From: an uncultured Phascolarctobacterium sp.
GTDB taxonomy: Bacteria > Bacillota > Negativicutes > Acidaminococcales > Acidaminococcaceae
Length of the DNA stretch: 17,221 nucleotides
Direction of reading: 5' to 3'
NCBI RefSeq assembly: GCF_934190775.1
Contig: NZ_CAKPTG010000028.1
Span: 1-17,221, forward strand
In this document: in pieces, positions 7,543 through 13,460 of the stretch
How positions within the stretch are numbered: the stretch's first letter is position 1
Layout of the letters: the number at the start of each line of letters is the position of its first letter
Translations under genes and position numbers: made by a program
Notes under the pieces: model-generated
What the model saw: only the letters and a program-made list of their open reading frames with translations
Told to the model about the DNA's origin: nothing
The model's database searches: none

Positions 7543-7571
7543 TTGACGAACGCGTCAGAGTATGCTATTAT
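7543..7571 (+). promoter_or_regulatory. Promoter of the first tRNA-Leu unit
   Basis: TTGACG (7543-7548), a 17-bp spacer and TATTAT (7566-7571) preceded by TGc, giving both a good -35 and an extended -10. The predicted start near 7578 leaves a leader of about 34 nt before the tRNA. Confidence 0.8.
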
Positions 7572-7700
7572 ATCTATGTTGCTTATGACAGCAACGAAGT
7601 GCATAAAGCATGCGGTAGTGGCGGAACGGCAGACGCGCTAGCCTCAGGAGCTAGTGGGGGAGACCCCGTGGAGGTTCAAATCCTCTCTACCGCACCATTT
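7566..7700 (+). repeat. Direct repeat, copy 1 (tRNA-Leu(CAG) unit)
   Basis: This 135-bp segment recurs at 7926-8060 with five base differences, all in the leader. It covers the -10 element, the leader with a GTTGC/GCAAC hairpin, the whole tRNA and three bases after CCA. Three of the differences fall in the hairpin loop, two just after the hairpin, and none in its stem. Confidence 0.93.
7612..7697 (+). tRNA. tRNA-Leu (anticodon CAG)
   Basis: An 86-nt class II tRNA with the CCA end encoded. The acceptor stem is GCGGTAG/CTACCGC with discriminator A7694. The anticodon stem CTAGC/GCTAG encloses loop CTCAGGA, so the anticodon is CAG (reads CUG). The long variable arm is GGGG-GAGA-CCCC and the T-arm GAGG-TTCAAAT-CCTC. 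The discriminator A and variable arm fit leucine rather than serine. The mature sequence is identical to the copy at 7972-8057. Confidence 0.96.
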
Positions 7701-7726
7701 TTATTTATGAACTTTATCCCAAAGAC

Positions 7727-7812
7727 GCGGTCGTGGTGGAACGGCAGACACGCCACTTTGAGGGGGTGGTGGGAGAAATCCCGTGTGGGTTCAAATCCCA
7801 CCGACCGCACCA
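7727..7812 (+). tRNA. tRNA-Leu (anticodon GAG)
   Basis: An 86-nt class II tRNA with encoded CCA. The acceptor stem is GCGGTCG/CGACCGC with discriminator A. The anticodon stem CCACT/GGTGG (closing T-G wobble) holds loop TTGAGGG, giving anticodon GAG (reads CUC and CUU). The variable arm pairs GGG with CCC, and the T-arm is GTGGG-TTCAAAT-CCCAC. It lies 29 bp after the first tRNA-Leu and is probably cotranscribed with it. Confidence 0.95.
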
Positions 7813-7826
7813 ATGTTGAACTATTG

Positions 7827-7866
7827 AGGACTTATGTTAACGCATAAGTCCTTTTCTTGTTTTTAG
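7827..7866 (+). terminator. Intrinsic terminator after tRNA-Leu(GAG)
   Basis: AGGACTTATG (7827-7836) pairs perfectly with CATAAGTCCT (7843-7852) around a 6-nt loop, followed by a T-rich tail to 7866. Confidence 0.88.
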
Positions 7867-7902
7867 GCTTCAAAATTTTATAGAAAAAATTCAAAAATAG
7901 TG

Positions 7903-7931
7903 TTGACAAGACATGCAGTATGTGTTATTAT
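7903..7931 (+). promoter_or_regulatory. Promoter of the second tRNA-Leu(CAG) unit
   Basis: A perfect TTGACA (7903-7908), a 17-bp spacer and TATTAT (7926-7931) preceded by TGt. This is a stronger -35 than in the first unit. The -10 and downstream leader are nearly identical to the first unit, 360 bp upstream. Confidence 0.85.
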
Positions 7932-8060
7932 ATCTATGTTGCTTACAACGGCAACGAAAAGCATAAAGCATGCGGTAGTGGCGGAACGGCAGACGCGCTA
8001 GCCTCAGGAGCTAGTGGGGGAGACCCCGTGGAGGTTCAAATCCTCTCTACCGCACCATTT
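7926..8060 (+). repeat. Direct repeat, copy 2 (tRNA-Leu(CAG) unit)
   Basis: Partner of the segment at 7566-7700, exactly 360 bp downstream. Sequences on either side of the two copies are unrelated except for promoter similarity upstream. Together the copies flank tRNA-Leu(GAG). Confidence 0.93.
7972..8057 (+). tRNA. tRNA-Leu (anticodon CAG), second copy
   Basis: An 86-nt class II tRNA identical base for base to the one at 7612-7697, with encoded CCA and anticodon CAG. It has its own promoter and terminator, so it is an independent transcription unit. Confidence 0.96.
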
Positions 8061-8073
8061 AAATCTCAGGTCT

Positions 8074-8098
8074 AAGAGCAGGGCTCTTGGGCTTTTTT
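8074..8098 (+). terminator. Intrinsic terminator after the second tRNA-Leu(CAG)
   Basis: AAGAGC (8074-8079) and GCTCTT (8083-8088) form a short stem with an AGG loop. GGGC and a run of T (8093-8098, continuing T-rich) follow. The stem is short but the T-tract is good. Confidence 0.65.
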
Positions 8099-8184
8099 GT
8101 TTTGCTTGCGAAAGCTCTGTAAGTATGAGAAAATGTAAGCATAGTATGAGCTTCTTGAATAATTATCTAAGGGAGTGTGTGCTT

Positions 8185-8775
8185 ATGGCATTTGATCAAT
8201 TGCAGAATATCAATAAAAAGACTGTAGCTGTGTGTGTGGCGGCGCTGCTGATAGGCTTTATCGCCGGTGCCGGCTATGCCTGGAGCGGCAATAAGACTCC
8301 GACGCATTATAATGCGGCAAGGCTTACGAGCGAGCTGCATTATGCCAAGGTGGAAAGCGGCAGACAGCAGTGTATTGTGCAGCGTGATAAGGCTGCTATG
8401 TACAGTGATCCTTCAGGGTTACGCGGTAAGGTTATTGATTATTTATCTGCGGGAGTCAAGGTTGATTATGTCGATACAGTTTCCAGCCAGGATAAGGATG
8501 AACGCTATGCTGTTGTGGAGCAGCAACTGCAGTTCCGCAGGTTTTTCGGAAGACGGCATATTATTCCTGCAGGCACGCAGGTGCTGATTCTGCAGCCAGA
8601 CAAAGGTAATGGTGAAACCAGGGGACGTGTTTATGTTGACGATAAAGAATATGACCTTGATTTTTCTACTAATATGTTGCGCTTTCCGTATGTTGGTCAG
8701 TGGAAAAAGGTTGAATTCAATGGTAAGCCGGGCTTTGTAAAATATAATGAGCTTTCGGATGCGAAGCTGATGTGA
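8185..8775 (+). CDS. Membrane-anchored protein with SH3-like beta domains
   Basis: A 196-aa protein. An N-terminal signal-anchor (TVAVCVAALLIGFIAGAGYAW, about residues 13-33) is followed by an extracytoplasmic region with no catalytic motif I can see. The region reads as two SH3-like beta modules. The first runs around CIVQRDKAAMYSDPSGLRGKV, with the typical 'exposed residue then start-up strand' look. The second ends in GQWKKVEFNGKPGFVKYNEL, the usual W-x-K-V...G-x-V ending of bacterial SH3 domains. ATG 8185 has AAGGGAG at 8169-8175; the upstream in-frame extension runs through the tRNA and is rejected. It is followed 10 bp later by a protein of parallel architecture. SH3 domains of this type often bind peptidoglycan or partner proteins; the exact role here is unknown. 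Confidence 0.8.
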   Translation: MAFDQLQNINKKTVAVCVAALLIGFIAGAGYAWSGNKTPTHYNAARLTSELHYAKVESGRQQCIVQRDKAAMYSDPSGLRGKVIDYLSAGVKVDYVDTVSSQDKDERYAVVEQQLQFRRFFGRRHIIPAGTQVLILQPDKGNGETRGRVYVDDKEYDLDFSTNMLRFPYVGQWKKVEFNGKPGFVKYNELSDAKLM

Positions 8776-8785
8776 GGTGGGCACG

Positions 8786-9274
8786 ATGAGTAATAAGCTG
8801 GTAACGAGAATTGTGGCGTTGCTCTGCCTGCTGGCAGGCTTTGCCATTGGTATGAATATTTTGGGGCTGAAGGACAGAAGCTACAGCGTGAAGGAGGGCG
8901 ACTGCTTTTATAAGGAGCCTTCCGTGACTGCGCAGCTGGCGGATAGCTTCAGTAAGGGCGAGGAACTGGATGTGACAGATAAGCTGGAGCTTGCAGCGCC
9001 TACGGCAGTAAAGGTGCTGCAGACTAAGATAGTAGAGGATAAAAACCGCACTAAATATCAGCTGCGTGAGGGCGATGTTTATAAGCTGGCGGAAGCACGT
9101 ATGGATAAGGCGAATACTCCCTGCGTTATTGAGGTGCAGACGGTGAAGGGCGCAACTGCTAAGCTGGATGTTGACAAGGCCTTGCTGCAGCCGGTTGATG
9201 AAGGCACGTGGCTGCAGGTGCGCAGCAAGGGCGGAGCCGGTGCCTGGGTGCGTGTGCAGAGCCAGTGGTATTAG
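8786..9274 (+). CDS. Second membrane-anchored SH3-like protein, probable paralogue
   Basis: A 162-aa protein with an N-terminal hydrophobic anchor (IVALLCLLAGFAIGMNIL) and an extracytoplasmic beta-rich domain. Its layout parallels the preceding protein: CFYKEPSVTAQLADSFSKGEEL corresponds to MYSDPSGLRGKVIDYLSAGVKV, and the ending GTWLQVRSKGGAGAWVRVQSQW corresponds to GQWKKVEFNGKPGFVKYNEL. Similarity is low but colinear, which suggests an old tandem duplication. ATG 8786 is chosen because GAGGTG lies 6 nt before it; a GTG at 8777 sits inside that ribosome site. The gene lies 10 bp after its neighbour and ends before a strong terminator, so the two form an operon. I recognise no enzyme motif. 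Confidence 0.78.
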   Translation: MSNKLVTRIVALLCLLAGFAIGMNILGLKDRSYSVKEGDCFYKEPSVTAQLADSFSKGEELDVTDKLELAAPTAVKVLQTKIVEDKNRTKYQLREGDVYKLAEARMDKANTPCVIEVQTVKGATAKLDVDKALLQPVDEGTWLQVRSKGGAGAWVRVQSQWY

Positions 9275-9297
9275 GAGATTTCCGACACATAACGCTT

Positions 9298-9328
9298 GCA
9301 GCAGTTCATTATGAGCTGCTGCTTTTTT
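9298..9328 (+). terminator. Intrinsic terminator after the SH3-like pair
   Basis: GCAGCAGTTCA (9298-9308) pairs with TGAGCTGCTGC (9312-9322) over 11 bp with one wobble. The loop is TTA, followed by six T. Confidence 0.92.
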
Positions 9329-9350
9329 ACTTTTATCGAAGGCATCGTTC

Positions 9351-9426
9351 ACTTTAGACTTGACTTTTGGTTAACCTAGTGTTACTCTTTGCATATCGGA
9401 GTGTCTGTACAGACATACTTTAGACT
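9351..9426 (+). promoter_or_regulatory. birA promoter with repeats and palindromes
   Basis: TTGACT (9360-9365), a 17-bp spacer and TACTCT (9383-9388) with a TGt extension form a plausible promoter. The palindrome GGTTAACC (9369-9376) lies in the spacer. A perfect 14-bp palindrome TGTCTGTACAGACA (9402-9415) sits just past the expected start. The decamer ACTTTAGACT occurs at 9351-9360 and again at 9417-9426, flanking the whole. The layout resembles an operator region, but no regulator can be assigned. Confidence 0.5.
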
Positions 9427-9467
9427 GATAACGAAGAGTATTAAGAGAATCGGAGAGGATGATATAT

Positions 9468-10466
9468 ATGCGTAAACGTATTTTGGAGCTGCTGCGAAAC
9501 AGTAAGGGGACACCGGTTTCCGGTGAAGAGATTTCCAAGGAGCTGGAGGTTTCGCGCACTGCTATCTGGAAGCATATCCAGGCATTGAAGAACGAGGGCT
9601 ACGAGATTGAGTCTGTGCCTAAGCGTGGTTATATTCTGCGCGAGGTGCCGGACCGTCTGTTTCCGCAGGAAATTTTGTCCCGCCTGCATACCAAATGGCT
9701 GGGACGTAATATCTGCTACCGTGACAGTGTTGATTCCAGCAACAATCTTGCTAAAGCATTGGCCAACGAAGGCTGCGAAAACGGTCTGCTGGTAGTAGCG
9801 GAGGAGCAGGGTGCAGGCAAGGGACGTTTATCCCGCGGCTGGATTTCCCCTTATGCGAAGGGCATCTGGTTTTCCGTGGTGCTGAAGCCGCCGTTCCTGC
9901 CGCAGGAGGCTTCCAAATGTACGCTGCTCGCAGCTGTTGCTGTAGTTAAGGCTATCAACAAAATCGCCGGTGTTCACGCTGCTATCAAATGGCCTAATGA
10001 TGTGCTTTTGCTGGGACGCAAGCTTGTAGGCATCCTGACGGAGATGAATGCCGAATTCGGTCATATCAATTATGTAGTTATCGGCACCGGCATCAACACC
10101 AACGCTTCTCCCGAGGATTATCCCGAAGAAGTACGCGACCTGGCTGTTTCCGTGGCTGATGCCGCAACGGAGCCTTTTACCAGAGTGGAGCTGTTGTGCG
10201 ATATCCTCAAAAATATGGAGGATTTATATGAAACTGCGGTACAGGAAGGCTTTGGCCCGGTGTTTGAAGAATGGCGCCGTTATTCCTGCACCTTAGGTCA
10301 GGAGGTAAAGGTTATTGCTCCGGATATGACTTATTTCGGTACGGCCGAGGATATTGATGAAGAAGGTCTGCTTATTGTACGCCGCGAGGACGGCAGCAAG
10401 GAAAAGGTTGTTGCCGGTGATGTTTCTATCCGTCCGGCGAAGGCTAAGGGAAATGAGTACGCGTAA
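9468..10466 (+). CDS. birA: Bifunctional biotin-protein ligase / biotin operon repressor
   Basis: A 332-aa protein that makes biotinyl-5'-AMP and attaches biotin to carboxylase/decarboxylase carrier domains; the N-terminal domain suggests it also represses biotin genes. Residues 1-58 form a winged helix-turn-helix (GEEISKELEVSRTAIWKHIQ). The catalytic domain has SSNNLAKALA, the nucleotide/biotin loop GAGKGR (115-120, followed by LSRGW) and KWPND (174-178). The C-terminal SH3-like domain is GTAEDIDEEGLLIVRREDG. ATG 9468 is chosen because GGAGAGG (9452-9458) abuts the earlier in-frame ATG at 9459 and is correctly spaced only for 9468. It starts the birA-coaX-dusB stretch. No biotin biosynthesis or transport gene is in the window, so its regulatory targets are elsewhere. 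Confidence 0.97.
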   Translation: MRKRILELLRNSKGTPVSGEEISKELEVSRTAIWKHIQALKNEGYEIESVPKRGYILREVPDRLFPQEILSRLHTKWLGRNICYRDSVDSSNNLAKALANEGCENGLLVVAEEQGAGKGRLSRGWISPYAKGIWFSVVLKPPFLPQEASKCTLLAAVAVVKAINKIAGVHAAIKWPNDVLLLGRKLVGILTEMNAEFGHINYVVIGTGINTNASPEDYPEEVRDLAVSVADAATEPFTRVELLCDILKNMEDLYETAVQEGFGPVFEEWRRYSCTLGQEVKVIAPDMTYFGTAEDIDEEGLLIVRREDGSKEKVVAGDVSIRPAKAKGNEYA

Positions 10467-10498
10467 AAAGCCGAGCGTTAAATAGCTACAATTTCTTC

Positions 10499-10526
10499 TT
10501 GCAATATTTCCGCTTTGTGGTAAAAT
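10499..10526 (+). promoter_or_regulatory. Promoter of coaX
   Basis: TTGCAA (10499-10504), a 16-bp spacer and TAAAAT (10521-10526) preceded by TGg. It lies in the 121-bp gap after birA. No terminator is seen before it, so birA transcripts may also read into coaX. Confidence 0.6.
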
Positions 10527-10587
10527 AAAAAAGGCTTTTATGCCGTATTTTGCGAATGGAACGCAGATTTCCGAGGAGGATCTTAGA

Positions 10588-11364
10588 ATGTTACTTGTTG
10601 TGGATGTAGGAAATACAAACATCGTAGCCGGTGTTTTCGAGGATAAGACTTTAAAGGTACACTGGCGCTTTTCTACAGACCGTTCTAAAACTGCAGATGA
10701 ATTTGGTATTATGCTGCGCAGCATGTTTGCTTATAGTGATGTGGAAATGGATAAGATTTCTTCCGTCATTATTTCCAGTGTTGTGCCTCCGGTGCTGATT
10801 CCCTTGTGCCACATGTGTGAGCGCTATTTCGGTATTAAACCGATGGTTGTAGGACCCGGCGTTAAAAACGGCATTTTCATTAAATACGATAATCCCAAGG
10901 AGGTTGGTGCAGACCGTATTGTCAACGCTGTGGCAGCCTTCCATAAATTCAGTCATCTGGGCAGACCGATGATTATCATTGATTTCGGTACTGCCAACAC
11001 CTTCTGTGCTTTGCTGCCGACAGGTGAATACTTGGGCGGTGCTATTGCGCCCGGCATCGGCATTTCTACAGAAGCGCTCTTCCAACGTGCGGCAAAGCTG
11101 CCGCGTATCGAGCTCGTTAAGCCTAAATCCGTAATCTGCCGCAATACTGTAAGCTCTATGCAGGCAGGTGCTATTTACGGCTTCGTAGGTCAGATGGAGG
11201 GCATTGTCAACCATATGAAGAAGGAGCTCGGCGGCGATGCTTATGTTATTGCTACCGGCGGCTTTGCCAATACTATGGCTGCAGAATCTGATTGTATTGA
11301 TGTTGTAGAACCGTTCCTGACCTTGGATGGTCTGCGCATTCTGTACGAAAAAAACGCTAAATAA
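10588..11364 (+). CDS. coaX: Type III pantothenate kinase
   Basis: A 258-aa ASKHA-fold kinase that phosphorylates pantothenate, the first committed step of CoA synthesis. Type III enzymes are not feedback-inhibited by CoA and have poor ATP affinity. The motifs are in order: nucleotide/Mg loop DVGNTN (residues 6-11), GADR (107-110), then DFGTANTF (132-139) and GGAIAPGI. The family more often reads DFGTATTF in the third motif, so Asn137 is a small variation. ATG 10588 follows GAGGAGGA (10573-10580) and matches the family N-terminus MLLVVDVGNTN. An in-frame ATG at 10540 lies almost at the predicted transcription start and is rejected. birA-coaX adjacency is common in bacteria. Confidence 0.97.
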   Translation: MLLVVDVGNTNIVAGVFEDKTLKVHWRFSTDRSKTADEFGIMLRSMFAYSDVEMDKISSVIISSVVPPVLIPLCHMCERYFGIKPMVVGPGVKNGIFIKYDNPKEVGADRIVNAVAAFHKFSHLGRPMIIIDFGTANTFCALLPTGEYLGGAIAPGIGISTEALFQRAAKLPRIELVKPKSVICRNTVSSMQAGAIYGFVGQMEGIVNHMKKELGGDAYVIATGGFANTMAAESDCIDVVEPFLTLDGLRILYEKNAK

Positions 11365-11400
11365 GAGCAGGATTGATTCCGTCGCTCGTGAAAAAAGTTG

Positions 11401-11441
11401 AAGCTGTCGTGAGTAGCGTTTTGCTGCGCGGCAGCTTTTTT
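11401..11441 (+). terminator. Terminator-like hairpin between coaX and dusB
   Basis: AAGCTGTCG (11401-11409) pairs with CGGCAGCTT (11429-11437) with one wobble. An inner GTAGC/GCTGC stem completes it, and a T-run extends to 11441. The dusB ribosome site begins 3 nt later and I see no promoter between them, so it may be a leaky terminator or attenuator. Confidence 0.7.
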
Positions 11442-11458
11442 CGATAGGAGTTATTTTT

Positions 11459-12466
11459 ATGAATATTGGTAATATAGAGCTGTCTGCACCGTTGGCGCTG
11501 GCGCCGATGGCAGGCATTACGGATTTGCCGTTCCGCCTGATCTGCCGCCGTTTGGGCTGCGGTATGACCGTGTCGGAGATGGTTAGCGCCAAGGGCCTGC
11601 TGTATAAAAACGTCAAGACTACCGAAATGCTGCGCATTGATGATGGTGAGCGCCCTACGGCCATCCAGCTGTTCGGCAGCGTGCCTGCGGAGCTGGCGGA
11701 GGCTGCACGCATGGTAGAGGCCAGCGGTGCTGATATGATTGATTTCAATATGGGCTGCCCTGTGCCGAAGATTGTCAATAACGGTGAAGGCTCGGCGCTG
11801 ATGAAGAATCCGCAGCTGGCGCATGATATTCTGGCGGCGATGGTGAAGGCTGTCAAGATTCCGGTGACGGTAAAGTTTCGCGCGGGCTGGGACGATGCCA
11901 ACCGCAACGCGGTGGAGATTGCGCGTGCCGTGGAGGCAGCAGGCGTGAGCGCTGTTGCCGTACACGGACGTACACGCCAACAGTTTTACGAGGGCAAGGC
12001 CGATTGGAGCATTATTGCTGACGTGAAGCAGGCCGTGAAGGTGCCTGTGTTTGGCAACGGCGACATCTTTACGGTAGCAGACGGATTGCGGATGCTGGAG
12101 CAGACAGGCTGCGACGGCCTGATGATCGGACGCGGCGCTGACGGCAACCCCTGGCTGTTTACCGCACTGGCGGCAGCACTGCGCGGCGAGCCGCTGCCGC
12201 AGCCGCCTTCTTTGAAGGAGCGTCTGGCGCAGGCGTCAGAGCATCTGGCTATGCTTATCGATTACAAGAACGAAGTGGTTGCGGTCAAGGAGATGCGTCG
12301 CCATATTTCTGCTTATCTTAAAGGTATGCCGCATGCTGCAGAATTCAGAGGACGCTTTCATAAGGTTGATACGCAGGAGCAGTTTACGGAGCTGCTGGCA
12401 GAATACAGCGAATGCGCGCATCGCTATTATGAAACAGAAAAACATTTTGCATCTGACATTGTCTAA
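11459..12466 (+). CDS. dusB: tRNA-dihydrouridine synthase, DusB type
   Basis: A 335-aa flavoenzyme that reduces specific uridines of tRNA to dihydrouridine using NADPH and FMN. The N-terminal TIM barrel opens with APLALAPMAGITDLPFR, where FMN contacts begin. The catalytic cysteine is Cys100 in NMGCPVPKI. KFRAGWDD, AVHGRTRQQFYEG, VFGNGDIF and MIGRGADGNPW complete the family pattern. A helical C-terminal tRNA-binding domain covers about residues 245-335. ATG 11459 follows ATAGGAG (11444-11450). It stands directly after a terminator-like hairpin. DusB is the usual Dus paralogue in Firmicutes and is frequently linked to birA/coaX upstream and greA/lysS downstream. Confidence 0.97.
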   Translation: MNIGNIELSAPLALAPMAGITDLPFRLICRRLGCGMTVSEMVSAKGLLYKNVKTTEMLRIDDGERPTAIQLFGSVPAELAEAARMVEASGADMIDFNMGCPVPKIVNNGEGSALMKNPQLAHDILAAMVKAVKIPVTVKFRAGWDDANRNAVEIARAVEAAGVSAVAVHGRTRQQFYEGKADWSIIADVKQAVKVPVFGNGDIFTVADGLRMLEQTGCDGLMIGRGADGNPWLFTALAAALRGEPLPQPPSLKERLAQASEHLAMLIDYKNEVVAVKEMRRHISAYLKGMPHAAEFRGRFHKVDTQEQFTELLAEYSECAHRYYETEKHFASDIV

Positions 12467-12487
12467 GACGCACAAATATGTTAAAAT
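12459..12487 (+). promoter_or_regulatory. Promoter of the dehydrogenase-like gene pair
   Basis: TTGTCT (12459-12464), a 17-bp spacer and TAAAAT (12482-12487) preceded by TGt. The -35 overlaps the last codons of dusB. The first gene starts 38 bp downstream. Confidence 0.6.
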
Positions 12488-12524
12488 AATAATTTGTAAA
12501 AGAAGCATTTAGGGAGTTAAAAAC

Positions 12525-13451
12525 ATGGAAGCAGCTAACAAAGCAAAACATGTAGTAAGTATCAGTCTGGGGTCATCTAAACGTGATGCCGGCGCCATAT
12601 TGGAACTGGGAGGAAGCAAAATCAGCATCGAACGCCGGGGAACCGACGGCGATTTTGACAGAGCACGTCAGCTCCTGGAGCGCTGGGACGGCAAAGCGGA
12701 TGCCATCGGTCTGGGTGGTACGGATTTATATGTTTATGCAGGAAAAAAGCGTTATACCTTCCGTGAATCGGCTCATCTGATTGCTAATGTAAAAAAAACA
12801 CCGGTTTTGGATGGCAGCGGCCTGAAAAATTCGTTGGAGCGGAAGCTGATTAAAACGCTTGCGGCCGGCGGCAAGGTGCCGATAAAGGCCAGCAAGGTGC
12901 TGATGGTCTGCGGCGTGGACCGCTTCGGTATGGCGGAGGCCTTGCTGGAGGCAGGCGCTAAGGTAACCTTTGGCGACCTCATTTTCGGGTTGAATGTCAA
13001 TAAGCCGTTATATTCGCTGAAGGCGCTTGCCTGGTGGGCAGCGCTGCTGGCGCCGCTAATTACCAAGCTGCCGGTAAGCTGGTTTTACCCCATGGGCAAG
13101 GACCAGGAATCGCGGGTAGTGCGTCATCCGGAATATTTTCTGGAGAACGATATCATTGCCGGTGATTTTCATTATATAAAAAAGTTTATGCCGGATAAGC
13201 TGCCGGGAAAAACGATTATTACTAATACAGTTACTGCTGCTGATAGAGTGATGCTGCAGGAGGCGGGAATCAAAATGCTGATTACGACAACTCCCTGTAT
13301 TCAAGGACGCAGCTTTGGCACCAATGTTATGGAGGCCATGCTGGTTGCATTGCACGGCGGTAAAGGACCGCTCACGGCGGATGAATATCTGAAGCTTTTA
13401 GAGCATTATCATATAGAATCTTCTGTTGAGTACTTTGGTACGAAGGAGTAG
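12525..13451 (+). CDS. Conserved protein of the 'quinate 5-dehydrogenase'-annotated family
   Basis: A 308-aa soluble protein. It begins VVSISLGSSKRDAG, then has IGLGGTDLYVYAGKKRY, TPVLDGSGLKNSLER, VLMVCGVDRFGMAEALLEAGAKVTFGDLIFGL, and late IITNTVTAADRVMLQEAGIKMLITTTP and GRSFGTNVMEA. I remember close relatives in Negativicutes and Clostridia labelled quinate 5-dehydrogenase. I know of no proof of that activity, and a quinate pathway role is doubtful because no shikimate/quinate genes are nearby. The VCGVDRFGMAEAL stretch could be a Rossmann-like nucleotide loop, but it lacks a classical GxGxxG. One hydrophobic stretch (ALAWWAALLAPLITKLPVSW) may be buried or membrane-associated. ATG 12525 follows AGGGAG (12511-12516). 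The next gene starts 9 bp after the stop, using a ribosome site inside this gene, so the two are coupled and probably act together. Confidence 0.8.
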   Translation: MEAANKAKHVVSISLGSSKRDAGAILELGGSKISIERRGTDGDFDRARQLLERWDGKADAIGLGGTDLYVYAGKKRYTFRESAHLIANVKKTPVLDGSGLKNSLERKLIKTLAAGGKVPIKASKVLMVCGVDRFGMAEALLEAGAKVTFGDLIFGLNVNKPLYSLKALAWWAALLAPLITKLPVSWFYPMGKDQESRVVRHPEYFLENDIIAGDFHYIKKFMPDKLPGKTIITNTVTAADRVMLQEAGIKMLITTTPCIQGRSFGTNVMEAMLVALHGGKGPLTADEYLKLLEHYHIESSVEYFGTKE

Positions 13452-13460
13452 TTTGTTTTT

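Noticed and set aside
7532..7548. CGTCA/TGACG hairpin as terminator of the transglycosylase operon
   Set aside because: The stem is only 5 bp, lacks a following T-run and overlaps the -35 of the tRNA promoter.
7599..7847. Open frame across the tRNA-Leu genes
   Set aside because: It is translation of two tRNA genes; the acceptor, anticodon and T-arm structures explain the sequence.
9366..9400. Full BirA operator (two GTTAAC-type half-sites)
   Set aside because: Only one palindrome, GGTTAACC at 9369-9376, is present. No second half-site occurs at about 14-16 bp spacing on either side.
10651..11907. Minus-strand open frame of 418 codons opposite coaX and dusB
   Set aside because: It spans two well-supported genes and the terminator between them, has no ribosome site of its own, and its translation has no family features.
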